From an uncultured delta proteobacterium (GTDB lineage Bacteria > Myxococcota_A > Polyangia > Polyangiales > Polyangiaceae), in NCBI GenBank assembly GCA_903858055.1, contig CAIOHM010000068.1, forward strand, positions 1 to 28,628: 28,628 nucleotides of DNA. Reading direction: 5' to 3'. Shown here one piece after another: positions 15,625-25,559 of the stretch; position 1 is the stretch's first letter, and each line of letters begins with the position of its first letter. Made by a program: the position numbers and the translations under genes. The notes beneath the pieces were generated by a model. That model ran no database searches. It was not told the DNA's origin and saw only the letters and a list, made by a program, of their open reading frames with translations.

Positions 15625-17697
15625 ATGGGTGGTCTTCGTTTCCGTGCTTGGGCGGTTCTCGTGGCTTCTGGTCTCGCGACGCTTGCGGGTGGGGTTACGG
15701 GCTGCGGCGGTCAAGTCCGCGAGGAGCCCTGCGTGGGCGAGACCGTCGAAGAGCTCTGCGCGTCGGGGGGTGCCGGCTGCGGTGCCCTCGAGGTGACGGA
15801 CCGCTGCGGGGTTTCGCGACCCATCGCGAGCTGCGGGACCTGCGCAGAGGGCCGCGCGTGCAACGTGAACCGCTGCGAGGTGTTGCCCGAGAGCGACGCC
15901 GCGTTTTGCGCGCGCTCCGGTGCCACCTGCGGATCGCTCACCGGCACCGACAACCTGGGCGTCGCGCGCACGGTCGCGAGCTGCGGCGTGTGCGAAGGTC
16001 AAGACGTCTGCAGGCGGAACGCGTGCGTGCCCCCGCCGGCGCCCTTCACCGTGAGCGGCCGCGCGACCTACGACCACGTGCCCGCGCGCGACGGCGTCAC
16101 GGAGGGAGGCGTTCGCCTCGACTACGCAGGCCTCTCCGAGAAGCCCGTGCGCCGCGCGACCGTGCAGGCGATCGACGCGACGAGCGGCGCCATCGTGAGC
16201 ACGACGACCACGAACGACGAGGGCACGTACAGCCTGGCGCTGCCGGCCGGCGCCGCCGTGAAGGTGCGCGTGATCGCGCGCTCGACCGCCGCCAATTACG
16301 TGCCCGACGGCGTGGGCCCCGAGGCCTGTCGCGGCGCGAGCTGGGACGTGCGGGTCGTCGACAACACGAACCGGCAAGCGCTCTACGCCGTCGACAGCCA
16401 AGCCACCTTCGACGGCACCGCGGTGAACGCGGACGTGCGCGCGCGAGTCGCACATTCCGGCTCCGCGTACACGGACCGCAGCGGCGCGCCCTTCGCGATG
16501 CTCGACACGATCCTCGGCGAGTTCGAGCTCGTCTGCGGCGGCAAGGCGGACGTGACGCTCCCCACGCTCGTCGTGAACTGGAGCGTGCGCAACACGAACA
16601 CGAGCGGCAGCCTCGCCTCGGGCGCCATCGGCACCTCGTTCTATTCGCGCGGCTCCGGCACCTCGCAGCTCTACATCCTCGGCCGCGAGGGCGTCGACAC
16701 GGACGAGTTCGACGATCACGTCATCGCCCACGAATGCGGGCACTTCATCGAAGACGCGCTCTACCGCTCGGACTCCCTCGGAGGCGCACACACCTCCGAT
16801 GACGCGCTCGATCCGCGCGTGGCCTTCGGCGAGGGCTGGGGCAACGCCCTCGCGGGGATGGCGACGAACGACCCGGTCTACGTGGATACGCGCGGCGCCG
16901 ATCAAGCGGGCGGCTTCGACTTCGGCGTCGACGAGGCCCCCAGCGGCGACGACCGCGGCATCTACAGCGAAGCTTCCGTGCAGTACCTCCTCTGGCGCGC
17001 CTACGAAGCGCGCGACACCGCCGCGAACAGCGGGCGCTTCGATCGCCTCCACGCGGTGCTCGCGCAGCACCGCACGACGGCCGCCTTCACCACCGCTCAC
17101 GCGTTTGCTGCACTCTACAACGCGGCCTTCGGTGACGCGGATCTGCGCGACCCGTGGGTGAACGGCCTCGCGAGCCCCTTCGACGCCCTCTGCGCCGGCG
17201 CGTGCACGGGCTCTGGCGACCTCGCGGACCTCTTCGACACGGACAACGATCTCGGCCTCGCCTACGGCGCACCGGGCGCGCGTCGCTACCCGCAAGGGAA
17301 CGGTGGCGCGGCTTTCTCCTCGGATTGGTGGCGCCTCTACGTGCCGCTCACGCGCGGCACGCCGCTCAACGGGCCCCACGAGCGCATCGCGAGCGGCGGC
17401 TACGACGAGCCCGACAACAAGTACGGCTCCACCCGCTGGTACCGCTTCCTCGGCGACGGCCAGGGCGCGACCCTCACGGTCTCGAACCTCCAAGGCGGCT
17501 CGACCTGCACGCAAGACGTCATCGACCTCATCGTCGTCAAGGAAGGCAGCCGCGTTGCCGCCGACGAGACCGGCCGCGGCGCCACCGCCGGGTGCCCGCG
17601 CGTGACGCTCTCGAGCACGACCGCGGGCGGCGTCTACCTCGTCGACCTCCGCGGCTTCGGCACGGACGTCGCCGGCTTTACCCTCACCCTCCAGTGA
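15625..17697 (+). CDS. Cys-rich lipoprotein with HExxH zinc metalloprotease site
   Basis: The product has 690 residues; ATG 15625 is preceded by GGAGG at 15610-15614. The lipoprotein signal ends LAGGVTGC. Next come two tandem Cys-rich modules (about residues 36-92 and 93-139), each with a C-G-x-C...C-x-x-N-x-C pattern. A carboxypeptidase-regulatory-like beta domain follows (about 145-230, 'FTVSGRATYDHV', 'TTNDEGTYSLALPAG'). The catalytic segment reads DDHVIAHECGHFIEDALY: the HExxH motif has His369, Glu370 and His373. Thirty residues on, FGEGWGNALAG contains Glu403, a plausible third zinc ligand as in gluzincins. A beta-sandwich C-terminal domain ends the protein. It is predicted to be secreted or outer-surface-anchored. 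The substrate is unknown. Confidence 0.82.
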   Translation: MGGLRFRAWAVLVASGLATLAGGVTGCGGQVREEPCVGETVEELCASGGAGCGALEVTDRCGVSRPIASCGTCAEGRACNVNRCEVLPESDAAFCARSGATCGSLTGTDNLGVARTVASCGVCEGQDVCRRNACVPPPAPFTVSGRATYDHVPARDGVTEGGVRLDYAGLSEKPVRRATVQAIDATSGAIVSTTTTNDEGTYSLALPAGAAVKVRVIARSTAANYVPDGVGPEACRGASWDVRVVDNTNRQALYAVDSQATFDGTAVNADVRARVAHSGSAYTDRSGAPFAMLDTILGEFELVCGGKADVTLPTLVVNWSVRNTNTSGSLASGAIGTSFYSRGSGTSQLYILGREGVDTDEFDDHVIAHECGHFIEDALYRSDSLGGAHTSDDALDPRVAFGEGWGNALAGMATNDPVYVDTRGADQAGGFDFGVDEAPSGDDRGIYSEASVQYLLWRAYEARDTAANSGRFDRLHAVLAQHRTTAAFTTAHAFAALYNAAFGDADLRDPWVNGLASPFDALCAGACTGSGDLADLFDTDNDLGLAYGAPGARRYPQGNGGAAFSSDWWRLYVPLTRGTPLNGPHERIASGGYDEPDNKYGSTRWYRFLGDGQGATLTVSNLQGGSTCTQDVIDLIVVKEGSRVAADETGRGATAGCPRVTLSSTTAGGVYLVDLRGFGTDVAGFTLTLQ
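17109..17119 (+). repeat. Degenerate copy (1 mismatch) of the 11-mer TGCACTCTGCA
   Basis: TGCACTCTACA inside the metalloprotease gene differs at one base from the three exact copies. This copy may well be chance. Confidence 0.15.
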
Positions 17698-17717
17698 CCA
17701 TCCGGTCGGAGCTCACC

Positions 17718-18272
17718 ATGAACCACCTCGTCTCGGCCCTCCTCCTGGCGCTCGCCGCGGGCACCCACGCTTCGGCCGCCGCGCCGCCCGCGAAGGCCGA
17801 AGCGCCGCGCCTCGTGGCGCTCAAAGGTCCGCGTCCCGACGCCAAAAGCCCGGGAAAACCCTCGGCTCCCGTGCGCGTCACGAGCAGCCTGCAAGGGGCG
17901 GTCGCCGCGGAGAGGGACCTGCCCGTGGTGGTGACCGTCACGCCTACGGGCGCTGCGAAGGGCAGCGGGACCCTGCGTGTGCGGCTGCGCGGTCTCGACG
18001 GCGTGCTCGTCGTGAAGGGTGAGCCCGTGCGCGCGCCGTGCAAGGCGCTCGCGCCGATCGCCTTGAAGGGCACCGTGCGTGTGCCGAAGGGCGTGGCTGG
18101 TTTGCTCGTGGTCGACGTGCTCCTCGAGCTCGAGGGCAAGCACATGGCCACGAGCCAAGCGTTCACGCTCGCGGCGGCCGGCGCATCTCCCGCAGCGGAG
18201 ATCCCGGGGCGCCTCGTGCAGGGCTCGGATGGGCAAGAGGTGCTCGTGCTCGAGCCGAGCGCGAAGAAGTAG
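17718..18272 (+). CDS. Small exported protein of unknown function
   Basis: The product has 184 residues. ATG 17718 has GGAG at 17708-17711, six bases upstream, and lies only 20 bp after the metalloprotease stop, so the two are probably co-transcribed. A clear Sec signal peptide, MNHLVSALLLALAAGTHASA, is followed by a Pro/Lys/Ala-rich linker and a compact beta-rich domain ('DLPVVVTVTPTGAAKGSGTL', 'GLLVVDVLLELEG'). There is no lipobox and a single cysteine in the mature part. The beta pattern resembles an Ig-like or fimbrial-type fold, but I do not recognise a family. It is expected in the periplasm or outside the cell. A partner role for the protease is possible only by adjacency. Confidence 0.75.
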   Translation: MNHLVSALLLALAAGTHASAAAPPAKAEAPRLVALKGPRPDAKSPGKPSAPVRVTSSLQGAVAAERDLPVVVTVTPTGAAKGSGTLRVRLRGLDGVLVVKGEPVRAPCKALAPIALKGTVRVPKGVAGLLVVDVLLELEGKHMATSQAFTLAAAGASPAAEIPGRLVQGSDGQEVLVLEPSAKK

Positions 18273-18284
18273 GGTCGCGCTCCT

Positions 18285-18304
18285 CCACGCTCCTCAGAGC
18301 GTGG
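18285..18304. terminator. Hairpin between convergent genes
   Basis: A perfect 8-bp stem (CCACGCTC 18285-18292, GAGCGTGG 18297-18304) closes a four-base loop that includes the stop codon of the minus-strand M50 protease gene. It lies just past the stop of the plus-strand small exported protein and could serve both directions. It lacks a T-tract on either strand, so intrinsic termination is uncertain. Confidence 0.4.
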
Positions 18305-19040
18305 GCATCGCGTGCGGGAAGATCGCCTCGGCGACGGGGACGACGATCTTCGCCGCGGCCTTGAGAAGCGACGCTTCGAGGTACGCGCTCGGGCGCCCCA
18401 GGACCGCGCTCGCAACGCCCGGCACGAAGGCGATGCCCAAGAAGAGCAGCGGGAAGAGCAAGCGCCCATGCTTGGCGAAGAACGGGTCGAAGACCTTGGG
18501 CAAGAGGCGCGCGCCGTCGAGCGGCGGCACCGGGAGCGCGTTGAAGATCGCGAGCACCGCGTTCACCTGCACGAGGCGCAGGAGGAGCACCCCGAGGGCG
18601 ACGGCGAACGAGCGCGAGTCCGGCATGTCGCCGGCGTTGCGGTAGGCGTAGAGCTGCACGGACACGAGCCCGAGCGCGGCGACGAAGCCAAAGACGACGT
18701 TCGAGAGCGGGCCAGCGGCCGAGACGAGCGCGTCGCCGAGGCGCGGGGAAATGCGCACCGTGAAGCGATCGGGACGAAACGCCGTGGGGCGTGCCCAGCC
18801 GAGCATGGGGAGGCCGCCGCCGAGCACCGCGCGGGTCGGGAAGAGCAGCGTGCCCACCGGGTCGATGTGCGCGCGCGGGTCGAGCGTGAGGCGCCCGTCT
18901 TCCTCCGGCGTGGGATCGCCGAGCTTCGTGGCCACGAACGCGTGCGCGAACTCGTGCACCGCGTAGGCGAGCACCATGGGCACGAGCACGAGGAGCAGGC
19001 GCGTGACCGTCTGGCGGGCGTCGAAGGGTTCGTCGTTCAC
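18294..19040 (-). CDS. Site-2-type (M50) intramembrane metalloprotease
   Basis: The product has 248 residues with a GTG start at 19040. The first membrane segment carries HEFAH (His29, Glu30, His33), the zinc-binding HExxH of M50 proteases. A later segment carries NALPVPPLDG with Asp175 as the third zinc ligand, matching the family motif N-x-x-P-x-x-x-x-D-G. About five to six hydrophobic segments are visible. There is no PDZ domain, so it belongs to the short rhomboid-length M50 group of unknown substrate rather than the RseP type. It follows aguB by 19 bp in the same direction, so it is the last gene of the minus-strand run. A link to polyamine metabolism is not obvious. Confidence 0.9.
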   Translation of the reverse strand: MNDEPFDARQTVTRLLLVLVPMVLAYAVHEFAHAFVATKLGDPTPEEDGRLTLDPRAHIDPVGTLLFPTRAVLGGGLPMLGWARPTAFRPDRFTVRISPRLGDALVSAAGPLSNVVFGFVAALGLVSVQLYAYRNAGDMPDSRSFAVALGVLLLRLVQVNAVLAIFNALPVPPLDGARLLPKVFDPFFAKHGRLLFPLLFLGIAFVPGVASAVLGRPSAYLEASLLKAAAKIVVPVAEAIFPHAMPTL

Positions 19041-19059
19041 GTTGCTCGAATCGGCGCGC

Positions 19060-19941
<882 letters not shown>

Positions 19942-19970
19942 CGGGGTCTCGCTTGCTCGCGGAGGGAAGG

Positions 19971-21014
19971 TCAGCGACCGGAGGGCACTTGCTGCGTGAT
20001 GCAGTGGAACGCGCCGCCGCCCTCGAGGATCGGCTTCGCCTGAACGCCGATCACGCGCCGGCCGGGGAAGAGCGGCTCGAAGGCCTTGAGGACCGCGTCG
20101 TCGTAATCGGTTTCGTAAAGCGGCACCACGACCACACCGTTCGTGACGAGGTAGTTCACGTGCGAGGCGGGCATGACGTCGCCGTCTTCGTTCTCGACGA
20201 GGCCCGGCGAGGGCACCACGTGCACCTGGAGCTTGCGGCCGCGCGCGTCGACCATGGCCTCGAGCTCACGGCGAATGGCGACGAGCACCTCGCGGTTCGG
20301 GTCGTCGCTGCCGCTCGGTTCCATGCAGAGTGCAACACCTGGCGCGATGAGCCGCGCGATCGTGTCGATGTGGCCGTCCGTGTGATCGTTGAGCAGGCCG
20401 TCGGTGACCCAGAGCGCCTTCTCGGTGCCGAGCGCCTCGTGGAGCTGGCGCTCGATCTCGGCCTCGCCGAGTGCGCGGTTGCGGTTCGGGTTCAAGAGGC
20501 ACTGGCGCGTCGTGAGCACCGTGCCCTCGCCGTCGTACTCGACCGAGCCGCCTTCGAGGACGAGGGGCAGTTGGAACGCGCGGAACCCTGCGTGCGCGGC
20601 GATGCGGCCTGCGAGCGTGTCATCGCCGGGGAGCGCGTACTTCTCGCCCCAGCCGTTGAAGCGGAAGACCGCCGAGGCGCGCTCGCCGCCCGCGTTGCGC
20701 AGGAAGATCGGCGCCGTGTCGCGGAGCCAGATGTCGCCAAAGAGCTCGATGTGGCGCGTGTGGTTCACGCCTGCGAGGGCGCGTGCGCAATCTTCGGCGG
20801 CCTCGGGCGTCGGCACGCAAATGTGGAGGTGCGGCGCCGTTTCGCCCGCGGAGGCGATGGCCTTCGCGAGGTTTGCGAAGCTCTCCTGCGCCGGCGCGAG
20901 GCCCTCTTGCCAAAGTTCGCCGTGGCTCGGCCAGGCGGTCCAGACGGCTTCCTGGTGGTCCCACTCGGCGGGGGCGAAAAACCCAAGTTCCTTCGGTGTC
21001 ACGCGTTCGTCCAT
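19971..21014 (-). CDS. aguA: Agmatine deiminase
   Basis: The product has 347 residues from ATG 21014; a TTG three codons upstream is less likely. The peptidyl-arginine-deiminase-like fold is marked by FGDIWLRDTAP (about 92-102), LEGGSVEYDGEGT (153-165), the catalytic His region NDHTDGHIDT (209-218) and the nucleophile Cys338 in GGGAFHCITQQ. These are the conserved landmarks of AguA, which hydrolyses agmatine to N-carbamoylputrescine and ammonia. The pairing with aguB directly downstream confirms the assignment. The typical family form RDTGP reads RDTAP here, a small variation. It lies 45 bp downstream of the unknown 1473-aa gene in the same direction. Confidence 0.95.
   Translation of the reverse strand: MDERVTPKELGFFAPAEWDHQEAVWTAWPSHGELWQEGLAPAQESFANLAKAIASAGETAPHLHICVPTPEAAEDCARALAGVNHTRHIELFGDIWLRDTAPIFLRNAGGERASAVFRFNGWGEKYALPGDDTLAGRIAAHAGFRAFQLPLVLEGGSVEYDGEGTVLTTRQCLLNPNRNRALGEAEIERQLHEALGTEKALWVTDGLLNDHTDGHIDTIARLIAPGVALCMEPSGSDDPNREVLVAIRRELEAMVDARGRKLQVHVVPSPGLVENEDGDVMPASHVNYLVTNGVVVVPLYETDYDDAVLKAFEPLFPGRRVIGVQAKPILEGGGAFHCITQQVPSGR
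20324..20334 (-). repeat. Copy 3 of iterated 11-mer TGCACTCTGCA
   Basis: Intragenic copy in aguA, read on the minus strand over codons for Ala-Leu-Cys. Confidence 0.4.
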
Positions 21015-21059
21015 AGCCGACAATCGCGTGCGCGGGAGGGGCCGCGAAGGGGCGCGCCG

Positions 21060-24000
21060 TCAGGCCGTGCCGCCCGGTGACGTTTCGGCGACGCTCGCGT
21101 CGACCACCGCGGGTTCGTCGCCCGGCAAGGAGATCTGCTTGATCCCGTGCATCAGGGCGTCGTAGCGGGCCGTGTCAGGGGCGGCCTCGAGGTACGCCTT
21201 GAGCTTGGCGCGGAGGTCGACCGTGAGCGGTACGGCTGTGGGCGAGGGGAGGCTCACACCGGCGGCGGGTGCGAGGAGCGCGCGATGGGTGAGGAGTGCA
21301 CGCAGATGCCAGCGGAGGAGCCCCTGGACGAGCGCCGCTTGCAGGGCCGCGAGCTCTTTCAGGGCAGGCACCTCGACGAGCATCACGACGTTCGGCATGC
21401 GCTTGCTCGTCGCGTCGTCTTTTCGAAGCTTCCAGGTGTCGATCGCGGCGAGGAGCTTCGTGAGGCGCTCGATGCGTGCGCGCAGGTAGCCGAGGAGCTC
21501 GGCGTAGGTCGCCTCCTCGCGCGCGGGCGCGTTGGGGGTGAGCGTTGGCGGGCTGAAGTGATGGAAATCGAGGGCGTCGAGCAGCGTCCGCGTCTCGGTG
21601 GAGGCGAACTGGAAGACGCCGCGCAGGGGAATGCCGCGATCCGCCTTCCACGTGGCGCGCGTGGGAACGAGCGTGCAGAGCGGGGAGCCAGCGGCTTCTT
21701 CTCGTCCGTAGAGGCTGCGCACGAAGAGCGCCCACGGGCCCGAAGGGTTCTCTTGCCACTCGGCGTAGAGGCGCGGCTTGTCGCTGAGCTTCGCGGCCGC
21801 GGTCTCGTTGAAGCGGGTCGCGAAGGTCGCGTCGAGATCGAAGAAATGCCCGAGCGTGCGCCCCTGCACCTTGAGCGGAGGCACGCCGCGGAGCGTGCTG
21901 TCGACGAGGGGCAGGAGCGCTTGCGCGCGCGTGAGGAGCGCGGGTGTCGCAGCGCGATCCTCGAGTACGCCGAGGGCCTCGATCGCGCCGGAGACCTCGC
22001 GCGAGACCGCTGTGAGATCCGCCATCGCTGTCTGCATGGCGGCGAGGTTCGCGCGCAAGACCACGCGGTCGGTGACGGGCTCCTTGTGGGTCACGCTCGC
22101 GTTGAACTTCGCTTCGAAGGCGTCGAGCCTCTCGAGGAGGCGCGTGACCGTCGCGGCGTAACCCGTCGCGACCTTGCCAAGCTCCGGCGGGAGCGCGGCG
22201 AGATCGCGTTCGGCGGCGCGCAGGTTCGCTGCGGTGAGAGCTTCGCGGAGCGTGGCGGCCAGGGCCTGCTGTGCACGCAGCGCCTCGCGTGCCCAGGCGG
22301 CGAGCTCCGAAGGGTTGCCGATGCGCTTGCCGCGCAGCGTGAGGAACGGGTTCGCCGCGCTCGAGGCGAAGTGCTGAAAGCACGCGTCGCCGAGGGCGAT
22401 CGCCGCCGCGGCGACCGGACCGCCGGAGACCGCGTCGAAGACGAGCTCGTCCGAGGGTCCGCTTTGGGTGACGGTCACCGCGCGCAAGATCTCCATGACC
22501 TCCAGGTTGTGGAGGTCGAGGTACGCGTCGAGATTCGCCATGGCCTTCGAAGTGCCCGCGCCGGCTCCGCGCTTCGTGACGGCTTTCCAGAGCGCCTTCA
22601 AGTAGCTGAAGGTCCCGGTCCCGAGCACCTCGTACTGCGAGACCTCGCGCGTGAAGCGCAGCTCGAAGCCGAAGTACGCGTCGAGGCCGGGGATGATCGG
22701 CACGGTCGCCGTGGGAGGCGCGATCGTTGCCAGCTCGTAGCGCATGCCGCGGAAGATCTGTGGGGTCCACGCGCGGTCGAAGACGAGAGCGTTCGAGGCG
22801 TCGATGCGCGAGCGCGGCTGGTCGGTGTACCGCACGTAGGCCGAAGACGAGGCGCCGAGCGAGACGAGATCCGTGATCGCTTGCGCGGACTCGGCGAGCG
22901 ATCCGAGGCTGTCGGCGGCCGATGACAGCGCACCGACGCCGAGCTGCGATCCGACGGTCCCCGCGCCCTCGGCCAAGGTCTGCGCCTTTCCGGGGGCCGC
23001 GAGGATCGATTGGAGGAGCTTGCTCGCCTCGCCTCCGCTCGCCACGAGCGCAAGCCGAGCGCCGAGCTCTTGTTCGAAGCCGGCCGCATCGGCGACGGGC
23101 ACTTCGCGAGTCGCCTCCACGGGCACGGGCGCGCGCGGCACGCCTTCTCGCGCGAGCGTGCTGCCCGCCACGTTCACGGCCTTCGAGAGCGCCGCGAGGG
23201 CGCCGGGGCTCCGCGGCGGCTCGGGCATCGCTTGGCTCCACGCGATGCTCACCGAGGGCAAGCTCGCCGTGTTCGACTGGCGCTGTGTGATCTCGAGGTA
23301 GTGGCGCGGTGAACCGCCCACGAGCGCGGGCGGCGTGACCTTGTGGTACGCGGCCTGCCCGGCGATCTCCCCTGCGCTGAAGAGCGTGACGGACTCGAGG
23401 AGCGTCGCGACGTGGCTCACGCCCGCGGGGAGCGTCTCGCGAACCGCGAAGTTCACCACCTGCGAGGTGGCGCGGCTGGCGACCTCGTAGCCCGCGGCCT
23501 CGAGCTTTCCCTGCCAGTTCGTGCGCGTGGTGGCGCTGAAGGCGAGGTGGGCCGGCGCGGTCTTCAGGAGCGCGACTTTGGCCTGATCGCGCATGACGGC
23601 CTCCGCGATACGGGCCTTGGCCTCGGGGGTGAGGGTCTCGCTCGCGCCCAGCGAATCGCCGAACGAGGCGAGCTTCGCGTCGAGCCACTCGGCGGTGACG
23701 AGCCCGCCCTCGCGCGGGGTGTAGCGGTTCAAGAAGACGATGCGCCGCGTGACCTCGTGGCTCCAGTGTGCGCCCCAGTGCGCCTCGTCCAAATAGAGCG
23801 TGCACGACTGCACGTCGTAGAGGCTGCAGCGCGCCGAGACCGAAGCCTCGAGGAGTGTGTCGGGGATGGGCAAGCTCATGCCTTCGCCGACCTCGGCGAG
23901 CGGTTCGGGCACGCCCACCTCGGCTTTCGCGCCGAGGCCCAGATAGAGCGCGAGGCGCGAGGTGAAGAGCATGCGGCGGTCGTCGAGGATCGCGAGGCTC

Positions 24001-25481
24001 CCGCTCAGCACGAGCGTCATCCCCACCTGCGCGTACAGCGCCGCGATGCCGAGATCCACGCCTGCGCGCACGCCGGCCTCGAAGATCAGCACCACGTTCA
24101 TGCTGCCGATCGCGTCGATCGCTTTGTCGCCGCCGCGCAGGGTCGCCGCGAGCTTCGCGAGGAGGTCGCCGACGTCGTCGCCGAGCTTGAAGTACAGGAC
24201 GAGAACCTTTGCCTCTTTGTACTTTGCATGCTCTTCGGTGAGCTGCGTGCGGTAGCGTTCGATCTCCGCGACGTTCGTGTTGCAGAAGGTGAGCACCTTG
24301 ACCTTCTCGGCGATCGCGATCTCCGTGGTCTCGATGCGCGCGATGGCTGCGTCGATCGTGCGCTCGAGGGTGGCGATCGCCGCTTCGAGCGTGCGCACGG
24401 CCACGAGGTCGAGCACCGGGGCGTCGTCGCTACCGCTCTCGGCGTCGAGGCCCGCTTCGAAACCCTCGAGGCTCCGCTCGTGCGCGAGGAACAGCGCGTC
24501 GAGCTCGCGCTTCTTCGCCACGAGCGTCACGCGCGCGGTCTCGATCGATCGCTGCTCCTCGGTGATCGTGCGCCCGAGCGCGGCGATGCTCGCTTCGAGG
24601 GTGCCCGCGAACGCGACGATGCTCTTGCCGTTCTTCGCGAAAGAGGCGCGCATTTCCGCGGCTTTTGCCTCGTACTCGACGAGCGCGGTCTTCATCGACT
24701 TGCGCAGCGTGAGGCGCTGGCGGAAGGCCGCGAGCTCGGCGATCACGGCCTCTCGTTTGGGCGCGTCGGCGACGAGCGCGAGCGCCGCAGAGGCGCGATC
24801 GAGCGCGCGCCGCATGTCGAGGAGCGGCGCGTGGGCGGCGCGGAGGTGGCTTCGCACGCCGAACACGCCCTCGGACCCGAAGACGCTGCGGTAGTCCGCG
24901 CTCTCGAAGACCGCGGCGATGCGCGCCTTCAGCGCAGACTTCTCCGCGATGGGCTGCAGGGCCGCGAGGTGCGCTTGGAGCTCGGCGGGCGGGGCGCTGG
25001 TGACCGTGCGAAGGCGCTCGACGATGGTCCTCGAAGGCATGTGCGTCTTGCGCCCGACGACGGAGCGCGCGCCGTCGCGGATGGCCGTGCCAAGCGACCG
25101 CGACTCATGAAGCTCGAGGTAGGCGACGGCGCTCTCCTTCGCTGCGCGCTTGCCCTTCACGGCGCCGGCGAGGAGGTCGGCGGCCGCTTGGAGCTCGGTG
25201 ACCTCGGCGACGAGCCGCAGCACGACCTCGTTCGAGAGGCCTGCGACGGCTGCAGCCGCCGCGTCGACCGCGACGAGGAACGGCTCCGTGCTGCCGTGCC
25301 CGAACCACGGGCGATCGGGGCAGTGCTGGCCGAGGATCGCGTTCGCCTCGAAGTACGCGAAGAGATCGCGCTTGAGGGCGCCGAGCTCACCCCGATCGAT
25401 CTGCACGCGGAGCGCCGTGGCCTGGAGGTAGGCTTCGCGCGCCTTGGCAAACTTCGGGTCGACAGGGGAGATTTCGGACAT
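21060..25481 (-). CDS. Very large protein of unknown family, 1473 aa
   Basis: A single uninterrupted frame from ATG 25481. Base and codon use look like the neighbours'. There is no signal peptide. I see: a helical N-terminus (1-215); a long helical, heptad-like, probably coiled-coil region (about 220-430, rich in Ala/Glu/Arg/Lys); then about 459-525, where Gly and small residues alternate with hydrophobic ones ('GVRAGVDLGIAALYAQVG', 'RLALYLGLGAKAEVGV'), suggesting beta-hairpins. A mixed alpha/beta centre follows (530-780), then a Gly/Ala/Ser-rich segment (about 845-910), more beta (930-1000), and a helical C-terminal third (1070-1473). I recognise no catalytic motif, Walker motif or known toxin domain. 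The upstream membrane protein is 78 bp away and co-directional; aguA follows by 45 bp. The gene is real on coding evidence; the function is unknown. Confidence 0.85.
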   Translation of the reverse strand: MSEISPVDPKFAKAREAYLQATALRVQIDRGELGALKRDLFAYFEANAILGQHCPDRPWFGHGSTEPFLVAVDAAAAAVAGLSNEVVLRLVAEVTELQAAADLLAGAVKGKRAAKESAVAYLELHESRSLGTAIRDGARSVVGRKTHMPSRTIVERLRTVTSAPPAELQAHLAALQPIAEKSALKARIAAVFESADYRSVFGSEGVFGVRSHLRAAHAPLLDMRRALDRASAALALVADAPKREAVIAELAAFRQRLTLRKSMKTALVEYEAKAAEMRASFAKNGKSIVAFAGTLEASIAALGRTITEEQRSIETARVTLVAKKRELDALFLAHERSLEGFEAGLDAESGSDDAPVLDLVAVRTLEAAIATLERTIDAAIARIETTEIAIAEKVKVLTFCNTNVAEIERYRTQLTEEHAKYKEAKVLVLYFKLGDDVGDLLAKLAATLRGGDKAIDAIGSMNVVLIFEAGVRAGVDLGIAALYAQVGMTLVLSGSLAILDDRRMLFTSRLALYLGLGAKAEVGVPEPLAEVGEGMSLPIPDTLLEASVSARCSLYDVQSCTLYLDEAHWGAHWSHEVTRRIVFLNRYTPREGGLVTAEWLDAKLASFGDSLGASETLTPEAKARIAEAVMRDQAKVALLKTAPAHLAFSATTRTNWQGKLEAAGYEVASRATSQVVNFAVRETLPAGVSHVATLLESVTLFSAGEIAGQAAYHKVTPPALVGGSPRHYLEITQRQSNTASLPSVSIAWSQAMPEPPRSPGALAALSKAVNVAGSTLAREGVPRAPVPVEATREVPVADAAGFEQELGARLALVASGGEASKLLQSILAAPGKAQTLAEGAGTVGSQLGVGALSSAADSLGSLAESAQAITDLVSLGASSSAYVRYTDQPRSRIDASNALVFDRAWTPQIFRGMRYELATIAPPTATVPIIPGLDAYFGFELRFTREVSQYEVLGTGTFSYLKALWKAVTKRGAGAGTSKAMANLDAYLDLHNLEVMEILRAVTVTQSGPSDELVFDAVSGGPVAAAAIALGDACFQHFASSAANPFLTLRGKRIGNPSELAAWAREALRAQQALAATLREALTAANLRAAERDLAALPPELGKVATGYAATVTRLLERLDAFEAKFNASVTHKEPVTDRVVLRANLAAMQTAMADLTAVSREVSGAIEALGVLEDRAATPALLTRAQALLPLVDSTLRGVPPLKVQGRTLGHFFDLDATFATRFNETAAAKLSDKPRLYAEWQENPSGPWALFVRSLYGREEAAGSPLCTLVPTRATWKADRGIPLRGVFQFASTETRTLLDALDFHHFSPPTLTPNAPAREEATYAELLGYLRARIERLTKLLAAIDTWKLRKDDATSKRMPNVVMLVEVPALKELAALQAALVQGLLRWHLRALLTHRALLAPAAGVSLPSPTAVPLTVDLRAKLKAYLEAAPDTARYDALMHGIKQISLPGDEPAVVDASVAETSPGGTA

Positions 25482-25559
25482 CGGCAGGCGAACCCTACCG
25501 CGCCCGGACCGATGATTCAGTAGCGCTCGCTCACGATTGCGTCGCGGGCTCCCCGGCGG

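Noticed and set aside
15474..15626. Longer N-terminus for the helical hypothetical protein
   Set aside because: It would overlap the divergent metalloprotease start and is Pro/Arg-rich without conserved look.
23343..25523. Plus-strand open frame of over 700 codons opposite the giant gene
   Set aside because: Its composition (Arg, Glu, Asp, Leu, Val repeats) is that of an antisense shadow in GC-rich DNA. The minus-strand frame is longer and has normal protein composition.
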